Below are positions 36,118-46,612 of a stretch of 64,000 bases of DNA, piece after piece. Made by a program: the position numbers and the translations under genes. The stretch's first letter is position 1; the number at the start of each line of letters is the position of its first letter. Source of the DNA: an uncultured Bacteroidota bacterium (lineage in GTDB: Bacteria; Bacteroidota; Bacteroidia; Flavobacteriales; Flavobacteriaceae). The stretch spans positions 1-64,000 of the forward strand of contig CAJXVU010000012.1 of NCBI GenBank assembly GCA_913062555.1. Direction: 5' to 3'. The notes below the pieces were generated by a model. The model did no database searches. It worked only from the letters and a program-made list of their open reading frames with translations, and was not told the origin of the DNA.

Positions 36118-39100
36118 TTAACGCAATAAACTGAAATGTCCCTTTTTCGTAATTATGTCACCTTGAGAGCAGGGTAATTCGGCTTGAAACCAATAATCTG
36201 TAGCAGGAAGTCGTTTTCCTTGAAAAGTGCCATCCCATCCTTGGGAATTGGGACCAAGTTCAATAATTAATTTACCGAATCGATCAAAGATGTAAATTTT
36301 GGCACTCGAAAAATCTTGAATGTTTCTAATATGCCAAGTGTCATGATATGAATCTCCGTTGGGCGTAAAATAGTCTGGAGCATCAATGCCTATTATAATA
36401 ATATCGGATGGAGCTCTATCGTATCCACATCCATTTTTGTCTCGTACTACTATGGTGTGAGCCCCTGGACTCACGTTTTCAAACACATTGTCATCTTGAA
36501 AAGTAACGCCATCAATTGAATATTCAAAGTTAGTAGAATCATATAAAGAACCGCTATTAGCTCCCTCTGCATAGATAATTATAGAGTTTTCTTCAGCACA
36601 GTCGTTAACTTCAATATTTGTGATTATTGGTGCTTCATTAATTGAAACAGATAAGGTAGAAAAGGCATCTGCACAAATACAATCTCCAACGACCGTATAG
36701 ATATAGTCTCCAGCAAAATCAACTTTTGGGTCAAAAATATTCGTTCCAGATTCTAATTCTGGAAACCATGTTCCTCCAATATCAGGTGTTCCTTCTATAA
36801 GCGAAAATAAATCTATATATTCATCTGTATAGCACAATGTTGTTGCTGTGTCAATACCTGCATTTGGGGCTATAATGCTTTCTGCAGTTATAAGTTGGAT
36901 TAAGTCTGTAGTATTATTACAAGCGTCCCTTAGTGTATATGTACGGGTTATTATATAAGGATCACCATAACATCCCGAACCTCCGTTGTTGGTATCTGCG
37001 ACACTAATTTCGACTTGGTTACTGCAGTTGTCCGCTATATTAGTTACGGCGTTTATATCTGCATCAGGGATATCATCAAGACAGGACAAATCTAAAACAT
37101 CCAATGGTGCGATTCCTGTTGGAGCTGTTGTATCCTGAATGCTAATAATTTGAGTAAATACTGCTGAGATATTTCCACAGGTATCGGTACTGGTCCAAGT
37201 GTTGGTATAAGTTCCATTAGATGCGCAACTGACATCGGCAACAAAAGCGCCAGTTGTTTTAGAAAGGACGGGTGACCCATCACAGTTATCATTGGATACT
37301 GGAGAGAGAGCCATAGCCTCATTTAACCCAGTAGAGTCGTCACATTCTAAAGTGACATTTAAGTTATTGCTCGCAGTTGTCCAGCTTGGTGCTGAGGTAT
37401 CCTGAATACTGATGATTTGTGTAAATACCGCTGAGATATTCCCACAGGCATCACGACTGGTCCAAGTGTTGGTATAAGTACCATTGGATGCGCAACTGAC
37501 ATCGACAATAAAAGCGCCAGTTGTTTTAGAAATGACAGGTGTGCCATCACAACCATCATTTGAGACAGGAGCTAAAGCCATGGCATTATTCAAGCCATTA
37601 CTATCATCGCATTCCAGTGTGAAATTTAAGCTATTGCTAGCAGTGATCCAGTTTGGAGCTGTGGTATCTTGAATGCTGATAACTTGAGTAAATACCGTTG
37701 AGATATTTCCACAGGCATCTGTACTGGTCCAGGTGTTAGTATAAGATCCATTGGATGCGCAACTGACATCGGCAACAAAAGCGCCAGTTGTTTTTGTAAT
37801 CGTAGGTGCCCCGTCACAGTTATCATTGGAAACGGGTGCTAAAGCCATAGCGTTAGTTAATCCGATGGTATCATCGCATTCCAGTGTAACATTTAAGTTG
37901 TTGGTCGCAGTAGTCCAAGTTGGCGCTGTTGTATCCTGAATGCTAATGATTTGAGTAAATACCGTTGAGATATTTCCACAAGCATCTGTACTGATCCAGG
38001 TGTTGGTATAAGTTCCATTAGAAGCGCAACTGACATCGGCAACAAAAGCGCCAGTTGTTTTAGAAAGGACAGGTGACCCATCACAGTTATCATTGGATAC
38101 TGGAGAGAGAGTCATCGCATTATTCAATCCAGTGCTGTCATCGCATTCCAGAGTGAAATTTAAGTTATTGGTCGCTGTGGCCCATGTTGGCGCAGTTGTA
38201 TCTTGAATGCTGATAACTTGCGTAAATACTGCTGAGATATTTCCACAGATATCAGTACTGGTCCAGGTGTTGGTATAAGTTCCATTGGATGCGCAACTGA
38301 CATCGGCAACAAAAGTGCCAGTTGTTTTAGAAAGTACAGGCGTACCATCACAGTTATCATTAGAAATTGGGACTAGAGCCATAGCGTTGGATAATCCGGT
38401 AGTATCATCGCATTCCAATGTAATGTTGAAGCTATTGATTGCAGTAGTCCAAGTTGGTGCTGTGGTATCTTGAATGCTGATAACTTGAGTAAAGACTGCT
38501 GAGATATTCCCACAGGCATCAGTACTGGTCCAAGTGTTGGTATAAGTTCCATTAGAAGCGCAACTGACATCGGCAACAAAAGCGCCAGTTGTTTTTGTAA
38601 CCGTAGGTGCCCCGTCACAGTTATCATTGGAAACGGGTACTAAAGCCATAGCGTTAGTTAATTCGGTAGTATCATCGCATTCCAAAGTAATGTTTAAGCT
38701 ATTGATAGCAGTAGTCCAAGTTGGCGCCGTTGTATCCTGAATGCTGATAACTTGAGTAAATATTGCTGAGATATTCCCACAGGCATCACTACTGGTCCAA
38801 GTGTTGGTATAGGTGCCATTAGATGCGCAACTGACATCGGCAACAAAAGCGCCAGTTGTTTTAGAAAGTACAGGCGTACCATCACAGTTATCATTGGAAA
38901 CGGGCACTAAAGCCATCGCATTAGATAATCCGGTAGAATCATCACATTCCAATGTAACATTTAAGTTATTGCTCGCAGTGTCCCATGTTGGTGCTGTGGT
39001 ATCCTGAATGCTGATAACTTGAGTAAAGACTGCTGAGATATTTCCACAGGCATCAGTACTGGTCCAAGTGTTGGTATAGGTGCCATTAGATGCGCAACTG

Positions 39101-41559
39101 ACATCGGCAACAAAAGCGCCAGTTGTTTTTGTAATCGTAGGGGAGGCATCACAAATATCATTTGAGACAGGAGCTAAAGCCATCGCATTTGATAATCCAA
39201 TAGTATCATCGCATTCCAAAGTAATGTTTAAGCTATTGATGGCAGTAGTCCAAGTTGGCGCTGTTGTATCCTGAATGCTGATAACTTGCGTAAATACCGC
39301 TGAGATATTCCCACAGCCATCTGTACTGGTCCAGGTGTTGGTATAAGTTCCATTAGAAGCGCAACTGACATCGGCAACAAAAGCGCCAGTTGTTTTTGTG
39401 ACCGTAGGTGCCCCGTCACAGTTATCATTGGAAAAGGGTACTAAAGCCATAGCGTTAGTTAATCCGGTAATATCATCGCATTCCAAAGTAATGTTTAAGC
39501 TATTGATAGCAGTAGTCCAAGTTGGCGCTGTTGTATCCTGAATGCTAATGATTTGAGTAAATACTGCTGAGATATTTCCACAAGTATCTGTACTGGTCCA
39601 GGTGTTGGTATAAGTTCCATTGGATGCGCAACTGACATCGGCAACAAAAGCGCCAGTTGTTTTTGTAATCGTAGGGGAGGTATCACAAATATCATAAGAG
39701 ATTGGGGCTAAAGCCATCGCATTGGATAATCCGGTAGCATCATCACATTCCAGAGCAATGTTTAAGCTATTGATAGCAGTAGTCCAAGTTGGCGCTGTGG
39801 TATCCTGAATGCTGATAACTTGAGTAAATACCGCTGAGATATTTCCACAGGAATCGGTACTTGTCCAGGTGTTAGTATAAGTACCATTGGTAGTACAACT
39901 GACATCGGCATCAAAAGCACCTGTTGTTTTGGTGATAATAGGAGAAGTATCACAACCATCATTAGACACAGGAGCTAAAGCCATAGCGTTGGTTAATCCG
40001 TTTGAATCATCACAATCTAAAATTATGTCAAGATTACTAGCAGCGGTAGTCCACGTTGGTGCTGTGGTATCTTGAATGGTGATGACTTGAGTAAATACCA
40101 TTGAGATATTTCCACAGGAATCGGTACTTGTCCAGGTGTTAGTATAAGTACCATTGGAAGTACAACCGACATCGGCAACAAAAGCGCCAGTTGATTTGGC
40201 GATTGTAGGAGAAGCATCGCAGTTATCACTGGATACAGGAACAAATGCCATAGTATTTGTTAGCCCGAGAGTGTCATCGCATTCCAGCGTTACATTTAAA
40301 CTATTAATAGCAGTGGTCCATATTGGTACTTCTGTTTCAGTAACAGAAACTGTTTGTATTAAAATTGCTGGTTGACAAAGTCCTGCTCCATCTGGGTCAG
40401 TAACACGTAAAGCAACTTGATAGCTGCCACAACTTGGAAAAATATAATTTAAGGATGCTCCCGTGTCCTCTAAATTAAAAGTGACATTGTCGTAACTAAA
40501 ATCCCATTCAAATATTAAATTATTACCTCCTGTTGGATCAACGGTTGTACTACTATTAAAGTCAACACTGTAACAAGTGTTAAGGGGGTTATATGTAAAT
40601 AAAGGGGTTAAATTATCAAAAATGATTATCGTTTGTTGATCTATATTGGTGCATCCAAAAGAATCCGTAACTCTCAATGCAATGGTGTAATTCCCAGAAC
40701 TTATATATGTGTAACTTGGTGTAGAACCTGTTTGTTGAGTGTTAAAAGTGATTCCGTCATAATCAAAATCCCATTCATAAGAGACAATATTATCGTTTGA
40801 GTCTGGGGCGGTTAATATCGTATAGGAATTTGAGTCATAATAAGTAGAAGGTGAGCCATAAAATGTTATGTCTTCGCCAACACAGTGATTTATTGGGTGG
40901 GCAAATTGGGCAACAGGACTTGAATTGATACCTATTGGAATGCTTGCTGAAAAAGAATCAATGGTTGTAGAATTAATTGAAGGAGATGCAGATGAACTGA
41001 CGTTTTCGATACTAAAACTATTACAAACAGACTGGCAAGGATCAAAAAAGGAGTTCAACTCAATTCTAAGCTCTATAAATTCTCCTTCAGATGTAGGGTC
41101 TAAACAATTGGACTCCCCTATTTTTGCATTAAAATCCAGTAATGAATCAAAATAGGATCCACCGCTATAGTTATAGATATCGGTGTTTGTTACACTAAAA
41201 ACACCTCCTGTTTTTTTAATTCCGAATAGCAAAAGAATATCTGCTCCTTGATTTGAAGAATCTCCAGTATTAATGTCGCAATCGGTATTGATATAGAATG
41301 TAAAGCCAGCCGCTCCGGAACTTACACGACTAAAAGTTAAATATAAATAATCTATTCCACCGTCTCTTTGAGCTGAAGCCCAGAAGTTTAATAAATCGGA
41401 AGGATCGGAACTGACATCATCGCCATCAACAATTTGAGCGGCACCATAAGGTTCACAATTATCACCATCGAAAATGACTTGTCCATTTCCTAAAAGTGAA
41501 AACAAAAGAAATCCAAATGTTAAGACTAACGCCTTGCCATAAGTAGGTTTTGTGCTCAT
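36118..41559 (-). CDS. Giant T9SS-secreted (type B sorting) repeat protein
   Basis: A 1813-residue secreted protein from ATG 41559; the frame extends four codons to a TTG that I reject. A signal peptide (1-26, ending GNGQ) is followed by a ligand-binding-like domain, two PKD-type domains (about 215-405), twelve near-identical 89-residue HYR-like repeats (409-1476) each with four conserved Cys, a diverged thirteenth unit, and a Cys-containing region. The C-terminal domain of about 85 residues begins DYFTPNGDSYHDTW, the gliding-motility-associated/type B sorting signal of the type IX system. It is probably a surface or matrix adhesin. The repeat number likely varies between strains. Confidence 0.9.
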   Translation of the reverse strand: MSTKPTYGKALVLTFGFLLFSLLGNGQVIFDGDNCEPYGAAQIVDGDDVSSDPSDLLNFWASAQRDGGIDYLYLTFSRVSSGAAGFTFYINTDCDINTGDSSNQGADILLLFGIKKTGGVFSVTNTDIYNYSGGSYFDSLLDFNAKIGESNCLDPTSEGEFIELRIELNSFFDPCQSVCNSFSIENVSSSASPSINSTTIDSFSASIPIGINSSPVAQFAHPINHCVGEDITFYGSPSTYYDSNSYTILTAPDSNDNIVSYEWDFDYDGITFNTQQTGSTPSYTYISSGNYTIALRVTDSFGCTNIDQQTIIIFDNLTPLFTYNPLNTCYSVDFNSSTTVDPTGGNNLIFEWDFSYDNVTFNLEDTGASLNYIFPSCGSYQVALRVTDPDGAGLCQPAILIQTVSVTETEVPIWTTAINSLNVTLECDDTLGLTNTMAFVPVSSDNCDASPTIAKSTGAFVADVGCTSNGTYTNTWTSTDSCGNISMVFTQVITIQDTTAPTWTTAASNLDIILDCDDSNGLTNAMALAPVSNDGCDTSPIITKTTGAFDADVSCTTNGTYTNTWTSTDSCGNISAVFTQVISIQDTTAPTWTTAINSLNIALECDDATGLSNAMALAPISYDICDTSPTITKTTGAFVADVSCASNGTYTNTWTSTDTCGNISAVFTQIISIQDTTAPTWTTAINSLNITLECDDITGLTNAMALVPFSNDNCDGAPTVTKTTGAFVADVSCASNGTYTNTWTSTDGCGNISAVFTQVISIQDTTAPTWTTAINSLNITLECDDTIGLSNAMALAPVSNDICDASPTITKTTGAFVADVSCASNGTYTNTWTSTDACGNISAVFTQVISIQDTTAPTWDTASNNLNVTLECDDSTGLSNAMALVPVSNDNCDGTPVLSKTTGAFVADVSCASNGTYTNTWTSSDACGNISAIFTQVISIQDTTAPTWTTAINSLNITLECDDTTELTNAMALVPVSNDNCDGAPTVTKTTGAFVADVSCASNGTYTNTWTSTDACGNISAVFTQVISIQDTTAPTWTTAINSFNITLECDDTTGLSNAMALVPISNDNCDGTPVLSKTTGTFVADVSCASNGTYTNTWTSTDICGNISAVFTQVISIQDTTAPTWATATNNLNFTLECDDSTGLNNAMTLSPVSNDNCDGSPVLSKTTGAFVADVSCASNGTYTNTWISTDACGNISTVFTQIISIQDTTAPTWTTATNNLNVTLECDDTIGLTNAMALAPVSNDNCDGAPTITKTTGAFVADVSCASNGSYTNTWTSTDACGNISTVFTQVISIQDTTAPNWITASNSLNFTLECDDSNGLNNAMALAPVSNDGCDGTPVISKTTGAFIVDVSCASNGTYTNTWTSRDACGNISAVFTQIISIQDTSAPSWTTASNNLNVTLECDDSTGLNEAMALSPVSNDNCDGSPVLSKTTGAFVADVSCASNGTYTNTWTSTDTCGNISAVFTQIISIQDTTAPTGIAPLDVLDLSCLDDIPDADINAVTNIADNCSNQVEISVADTNNGGSGCYGDPYIITRTYTLRDACNNTTDLIQLITAESIIAPNAGIDTATTLCYTDEYIDLFSLIEGTPDIGGTWFPELESGTNIFDPKVDFAGDYIYTVVGDCICADAFSTLSVSINEAPIITNIEVNDCAEENSIIIYAEGANSGSLYDSTNFEYSIDGVTFQDDNVFENVSPGAHTIVVRDKNGCGYDRAPSDIIIIGIDAPDYFTPNGDSYHDTWHIRNIQDFSSAKIYIFDRFGKLIIELGPNSQGWDGTFQGKRLPATDYWFQAELPCSQGDIITKKGHFSLLR
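37132..40335 (-). repeat. Twelve tandem 267-bp coding repeats
   Basis: The array is exactly 3204 bases, 12 x 267, in frame inside the giant secreted protein. Each unit encodes 89 residues running from TTAPTWTTA to VFTQVISIQD with a conserved NGTYTNTWTS core. Many units are nearly identical, which accounts for the regularly spaced spurious ORFs on both strands. Confidence 0.95.
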
Positions 41560-41699
41560 TATTATTGCCAATTATATTCTAAAGAAGCTTGCAATTACGA
41601 TTTAACGTTGGGGCAATCTTGCTAAGCCTTTTTTAGACGATTGTAAATAAATCCCAGTATTACTTTTTCAAATTGTTGCTCTAACGGGAATTTATTTTA

Positions 41700-41707
41700 C
41701 AAATATA
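41700..41707 (-). promoter_or_regulatory. -7 promoter element TATATTTG for the giant T9SS protein
   Basis: An exact match to TAnnTTTG on the minus strand, about 140 bases upstream of ATG 41559. Confidence 0.45.
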
Positions 41708-41847
41708 TGCGTTTCATCTGAGAAAAACAACATTTCATCGATTATTCTTACGGCAATTCGATTTTAGAGTTAATAATTTACAAAAGATTTCAATTTAGAT
41801 TGTCAAAATATTAACGTTCTCGAATTTAATTAGATAAGTACTTTATC

Positions 41848-41855
41848 TATATTTG
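41848..41855 (+). promoter_or_regulatory. -7 promoter element TATATTTG for the BNR-propeller gene
   Basis: An exact match to TAnnTTTG about 56 bases upstream of ATG 41912. Confidence 0.5.
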
Positions 41856-41911
41856 AAACTGTTATTTTAAACACATAGAATTTTATTTGCTAACCAACTA
41901 ACCTCCAGTAC

Positions 41912-44900
41912 ATGAAATCGAAATTTTTCTTGTTGTGCTTTATATTAAGCATAGCTACTTCACAAACCATAGTGTCTCAAATTGACAACACTATTTTTAA
42001 AAACTTAAATTTTCGTTTTATTGGCCCAGAGGGAAACCGAGCAATTGCTATTGCTGGGGTCCCAGGAGATCCTATGATAAATTATATTGGAGCTGCATCT
42101 GGAGGTTTATGGAAAACAACTGATGGTGGGGTTTCTTGGAATTCAATTTTTGATAGTCAAGACGTATCTTCAGTGGGGTCTTTAGCGATAACACCTACTA
42201 ATCCAGACATTCTTTGGGTAGGTACAGGAGAAACTTTTGTTATTCGACCCGCACATGCGATGGGTGATGGCATCTATAAATCTGAAGATGCCGGGAAAAC
42301 CTGGAAGAATATGGGCTTGAAAAAAACGGGTAGAATAGGTCGTGTAATAGTACATCCAACAAATCCAGATATTGTTTATGTTGCTGCTTTAGGGCATACC
42401 CATGGACCACAACAAGAACGAGGGGTTTATAAAACAACTGATGGTGGAGTAAATTGGGAACGTATTTTGTTTGTCGACGAAAATACGGGCGCCGCTGACA
42501 TCGCGATTGACCCACAGCATCCTGATCATTTAATGGTTGGCATGTGGTCAATACATATTAATACATGGGGGCTCAATAGTGGTGGGGCCGGTGGGGGCAT
42601 TTATAGAACTAAAGATGGAGGCTCAACATGGGAAGCAATGAAAAATAAAGGACTTCCTGGAGGAGAAGATCATCAAGTTGGAAAAACAGGAGTTGCCATT
42701 TCAGCATCCAGTCCAAATATAGCCTATGCTTTATTTGAAATTGATAGTCCGGCGTTATATCGCACGGAAGATTTTGGGGAATCATGGACGCTAATGACAC
42801 GCAATCATGACATTAATGAACGTGCCCCATACTACACACGTATGGCCGTGTCTCCAACTGATCCTGATGAAATCTATTTTTTGAATGTTAAGTTTATCGT
42901 ATCTAAAGATGGTGGGAAAACAATAAAAGGAAGTTATAGTGCTGGTGGAGATAATCATGATATTTGGATAGATCCTACTAATGCAGATCGTATTTTGGTT
43001 GCTCATGATGGCTGTGCAAGTTTGAGTTTAAATCATGGAAAATCATTTCAACGTGTCGTACTTCCTATTGCCCAAATGTATCATGTGGCTGTAGATAATC
43101 AAATCCCATATAATGTATATGGAAATCGTCAGGATGGCTATTCATATAAAGGACCGAGTAATAGTTTGCAGGGTTATATTCCAATTGGCTTATGGGAAGG
43201 TGTTGGAGGCTGTGAAAGTGGTTTTGCACAACCCGATCCATTTGATAATAATATTGTGTGGTCTGGCTGTTATGATGGCGGTTTGGAGCGCTATGATGCA
43301 CGCACCGGTCATGCACAAGATGTTAGGGTTTGGCCAGAAGCTGGATATGGTTGGGCTCCCGCCGATATGAAATATCGCTGGTACTGGAATTTCCCTTTAG
43401 CCTTTTCAAATCACGTAAAACACAGAGTGTATGTGGGAAGCCAATTTGTGCATAAAAGTGACGATAATGGAAATAGCTGGCAAGTAATTAGTCCAGATTT
43501 AACATTAAATGACAAGTCACATCAACAAAACTCAGGAGGGATTGCCATAGATAATTTAATGACCTGGGATGGTGCTGTTTTGATTTCGATTCAAGAATCA
43601 AAACTGGAAGAAGGATTAATTTGGACAGGAAGTAATGATGGTCAAGTACATATAACAAGAGATGGTGGTGAAAATTGGTTAAATGTATCGCATAATATTC
43701 CTGAGCTTCCGGAATGGGGAACTATTTCAAATATAGAAGTGTCGAGACATAGTGAAGGATCAGCATATATTACCGTAGACTTGCATCATCAAGGTAATTT
43801 TGATCCTTATGTTTATAAAACAAAAGATTATGGTCAAACCTGGAAATTGATAAGTGCAACGGTACCAAAATCTGTTCATAGTTTTGCCCATGTTATCAAA
43901 GAAGACCCTAAAAAAGAAGGCATGCTTTACTTGGGTGTAGATAATGGAATATATATAAGTCATGATGATGGTGCACATTGGATGCGATTAAAAAATAATT
44001 TACCGCCATCGCCGGTTTATTGGTTAGAAATACAAGAACAGTTTGATGATTTGGTTGTTGGTACTTATGGAAGAGGCTATTATATTTTAGATAATATTTC
44101 ACCATTGCGTGAGTACGTCTTTGAAGCCCGAGATAAAGATGTGCATTTATTTAGTTTAAGACAAGCTTATCGATTTCAGAATGTTCAAAGTATTAAAACT
44201 GATGGTCCAAGTTTAAATTCTGGGAGAAACCCAGCTTATGGAGCTGAGATTAATTATTATCTCAAAGAAGAGACTAAGGAAAAAGTTGAAATTCAAATAT
44301 TATCTCAAGACGATGAACTCATTAGAACTTTAAGAGGAAAAAATAAGGCAGGAGTAAATAGAGTTATGTGGGATTTGCGTTATGAGCCTACCTATAGGCC
44401 AAAATTGCGATCAACACCACCAGGCAGACCATGGGTACAGTTAAATGGTGAGGGTTGGCGCCCATTAGTGACCTGGGATTTAGATTTATGGAGAGGTCAA
44501 TTCGGGCCAAAAGCAGTCCCTGATACTTATAAAGTAAAACTTATTGTTGGTGATCAAGAGTTTGTTCGAGAATTAAGGGTTTTAAAAGATCCAAAATCGG
44601 AAGGGAATATTAGTGATATTAAAGCACAAGTAGCCCTGTCTCTAGAACTTCGTGATGCCATGAATATTGCAGTGAACATGATTAATACTGTAGAAGTAAT
44701 TAGAAGTGAACTGAATTTGCTTATCCCAAAATTGAAACGAAAAAAAGATATAAAAAAGGCGAAGGAATTGTTAATTATGGCACAGTCAATTGCGGGTTCT
44801 TTGTATGATATTCATTTAACAGGGGCTAGAGAAGATGCATTCCGTTCACCAATGAAACTGTATGGACGATTAAGTGCTCTAGCGAGTGATATTAGTGCTC

Positions 44901-45079
44901 ATGGAGTAGATTTTAAACCATCTGTACAGCAACGAGAAGTTTCAGCTATTTTTAATGAGCGCTTGGAAAATGTGAATCAGAAATTTGAAGAGTTTATTGC
45001 ATCAGAAATTGACAAATTAAATAAACAGTTAGAAAAAAGTCAGTTAAAAATTGAGTTAGAGAAAAAAATAAAAATGTAA
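41912..45079 (+). CDS. Sortilin/BNR-type beta-propeller protein 1
   Basis: A 1055-residue exported protein (signal peptide to about residue 23). Most of it is a large double beta-propeller of VPS10/sortilin-like type with many BNR Asp-box motifs (S.D.G.TW, for example KTTDGGVSWNS, KSEDAGKTWKN, ITRDGGENWLN). After about residue 730 there is an Ig-like segment (IRTLRGKNKAGVNRVMWDLR) and a C-terminal helical region with coiled-coil character. No glycosidase active site is evident despite the common 'glycosyl hydrolase' label for this family. It begins a run with an M28 peptidase and a second propeller protein, so peptide or protein turnover at the envelope is possible. Confidence 0.85.
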   Translation: MKSKFFLLCFILSIATSQTIVSQIDNTIFKNLNFRFIGPEGNRAIAIAGVPGDPMINYIGAASGGLWKTTDGGVSWNSIFDSQDVSSVGSLAITPTNPDILWVGTGETFVIRPAHAMGDGIYKSEDAGKTWKNMGLKKTGRIGRVIVHPTNPDIVYVAALGHTHGPQQERGVYKTTDGGVNWERILFVDENTGAADIAIDPQHPDHLMVGMWSIHINTWGLNSGGAGGGIYRTKDGGSTWEAMKNKGLPGGEDHQVGKTGVAISASSPNIAYALFEIDSPALYRTEDFGESWTLMTRNHDINERAPYYTRMAVSPTDPDEIYFLNVKFIVSKDGGKTIKGSYSAGGDNHDIWIDPTNADRILVAHDGCASLSLNHGKSFQRVVLPIAQMYHVAVDNQIPYNVYGNRQDGYSYKGPSNSLQGYIPIGLWEGVGGCESGFAQPDPFDNNIVWSGCYDGGLERYDARTGHAQDVRVWPEAGYGWAPADMKYRWYWNFPLAFSNHVKHRVYVGSQFVHKSDDNGNSWQVISPDLTLNDKSHQQNSGGIAIDNLMTWDGAVLISIQESKLEEGLIWTGSNDGQVHITRDGGENWLNVSHNIPELPEWGTISNIEVSRHSEGSAYITVDLHHQGNFDPYVYKTKDYGQTWKLISATVPKSVHSFAHVIKEDPKKEGMLYLGVDNGIYISHDDGAHWMRLKNNLPPSPVYWLEIQEQFDDLVVGTYGRGYYILDNISPLREYVFEARDKDVHLFSLRQAYRFQNVQSIKTDGPSLNSGRNPAYGAEINYYLKEETKEKVEIQILSQDDELIRTLRGKNKAGVNRVMWDLRYEPTYRPKLRSTPPGRPWVQLNGEGWRPLVTWDLDLWRGQFGPKAVPDTYKVKLIVGDQEFVRELRVLKDPKSEGNISDIKAQVALSLELRDAMNIAVNMINTVEVIRSELNLLIPKLKRKKDIKKAKELLIMAQSIAGSLYDIHLTGAREDAFRSPMKLYGRLSALASDISAHGVDFKPSVQQREVSAIFNERLENVNQKFEEFIASEIDKLNKQLEKSQLKIELEKKIKM

Positions 45080-45099
45080 AAGTATGATCGCCATACTTT
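45079..45099 (+). terminator. Small stem-loop after propeller gene 1
   Basis: An 8-bp stem AAAGTATG/CATACTTT with the loop ATCGC, right after the stop codon. The T-tract is poor, so this may be an attenuating or mRNA-stabilising hairpin rather than a full terminator. Confidence 0.4.
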
Positions 45100-45144
45100 C
45101 AAATAAATAGAGATCAATAAATATTGTATTAAAAACCAACACTA

Positions 45145-46593
45145 ATGAAAAAAATAGCTTTCCTATTAATGACCATTCTTGTATTTGCCTCATGTACTGA
45201 GCAAAAAGAAGAGACAAATGCAGAATTATTTGCTAGAATCGATAAAGAAATTAAGGCAAATGCAAAAGCATACAGTACCTTAAAAGAAGCTTCTGAAACT
45301 ATAGGACATCGTTTAACAGGTTCTAATAATGGCGCAAAAGCTGAAACATATGTTTATGACAAATTAATGGACTATGGGTTTACTGATGTTGCTTATCAAA
45401 CTTTTGAAGTTGAGGCTTGGTCTAGAGGTGAAGTCTCTTTAGAGATTGATGGAAATAGTACCAAAGTAGTAACCTTGGGACATGCTCCTGTTGTGTCAAA
45501 TATTAATGGAACTATTGTCGATATGGGTAATGGTTTAGAAGCAGATTATTTAGCTAATCCAGAAGGAGTAAATGGGAATATAGCTTTGGTTTATATTGGA
45601 ATTCTTGAAGGAAGTGAAGAAGGTTTGAGTAATTTGCATCGTAGTGAGAAAACGTCTTTGGCCATTAAATATGGCGCCATTGGAATTATTATTATTAATC
45701 AAGTTCCGAACGGAGTGTTGTTAACTGGGACGGCTTCAGTTACAGGCGCATTGATTAGTATTCCAGCTGTATGTATTGGGAAAGAAGATGGTATGGCATT
45801 GAAAGAAAAATTAAAAAGCAGCCCCGCTTCAGCAGCAATTAATATGACTAATAATAGCGATATAATTAAGGCGAGAAACGTGGTAGCAACGATTAAAGGT
45901 TCTGAATTACCAGAAGAGGAAATTGTGATAGGAGGACATCTTGATTCTTGGGATTTAGCAACAGGAGCTATTGATAATGGGATTGGATCTTTTGCAGTTT
46001 TAGATATTGCACGTGCGTTTAAAGCAAATAACTTATCCCCTAAAAGAACAGTGAAATTTGTCTTGTTTATGGGAGAAGAACAAGGATTACTTGGGTCTAA
46101 GTACATGGTGGGACAAGCGATTAAGGAAGGAAACATTGATAAAATTAAGTATATGATGAACCTTGATATGTCAGGAAACCCAATTGGAATGAATGCCGGT
46201 GGTAAACTAGATGACGAAGACTTTTTTACGACTCTGGGTGCCGTTATACAACAACAGGACAGCATCTATCAGAATAAGTTTTCTAATAATTCAGGATTGC
46301 ATAGTGATCACCAACCTTTTATGTTAGAAGGCGTGCCTATTCTTTCGGTACACAGTAATTTAGACCGTGCTATTTATGGGTGCTACCATTCAGATTGTGA
46401 TGATTTTAATTTAGTAAATGAAGTTCATATTACAAACACCTCTCGTTTTGGTACCATGATGCTTTATGGTTTGGCAAATGCAAAAACACTTCCTGCAACA
46501 AAAATGGATAGTGAAACGACAAGAGACTTTATGATTAAAAATAATCTTAAAGAAAAACTTATTATTGGTGGCGATTGGAAATGGGAGGAATAA
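45145..46593 (+). CDS. M28-family zinc aminopeptidase lipoprotein
   Basis: A 482-residue lipoprotein (lipobox FASC, Cys17). A PA (protease-associated) domain spans about 120-235 and interrupts the N-terminal part. The M28 catalytic domain shows the metal ligands in GGHLDSWD (H265), GAIDNG (D277), GEEQG (E311/E312), NLDMSG and HSDHQPF. It likely releases N-terminal residues from peptides in the periplasm. It follows the propeller gene by 65 bases. Confidence 0.93.
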   Translation: MKKIAFLLMTILVFASCTEQKEETNAELFARIDKEIKANAKAYSTLKEASETIGHRLTGSNNGAKAETYVYDKLMDYGFTDVAYQTFEVEAWSRGEVSLEIDGNSTKVVTLGHAPVVSNINGTIVDMGNGLEADYLANPEGVNGNIALVYIGILEGSEEGLSNLHRSEKTSLAIKYGAIGIIIINQVPNGVLLTGTASVTGALISIPAVCIGKEDGMALKEKLKSSPASAAINMTNNSDIIKARNVVATIKGSELPEEEIVIGGHLDSWDLATGAIDNGIGSFAVLDIARAFKANNLSPKRTVKFVLFMGEEQGLLGSKYMVGQAIKEGNIDKIKYMMNLDMSGNPIGMNAGGKLDDEDFFTTLGAVIQQQDSIYQNKFSNNSGLHSDHQPFMLEGVPILSVHSNLDRAIYGCYHSDCDDFNLVNEVHITNTSRFGTMMLYGLANAKTLPATKMDSETTRDFMIKNNLKEKLIIGGDWKWEE

Positions 46594-46612
46594 CTCTCAT
46601 TTTCTTTCTCAT

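Larger units (their letters stand above)
41560..41911. other. 352-bp divergent intergenic region
   Basis: An AT-rich spacer between the giant T9SS protein (minus) and the BNR-propeller gene (plus). It holds an exact TAnnTTTG element in each direction (41700-41707 minus, 41848-41855 plus). I see no ORF, tRNA or convincing hairpin; the leader for the minus gene would be about 130 bases. Confidence 0.6.

Noticed and set aside
37132-40335. CRISPR-like periodic repeats
   Set aside because: The unit is 267 bp, fully coding and in frame, with no short repeat/unique spacer pattern.
37092-40375. About 20 small ORFs on both strands with 267-bp spacing
   Set aside because: They are shadow frames of the tandem repeats in the giant T9SS protein; their periodicity follows the repeat unit.
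45699-46265. 188-residue antisense ORF inside the M28 peptidase gene
   Set aside because: The sense frame carries all M28 metal motifs; the antisense frame is a shadow.
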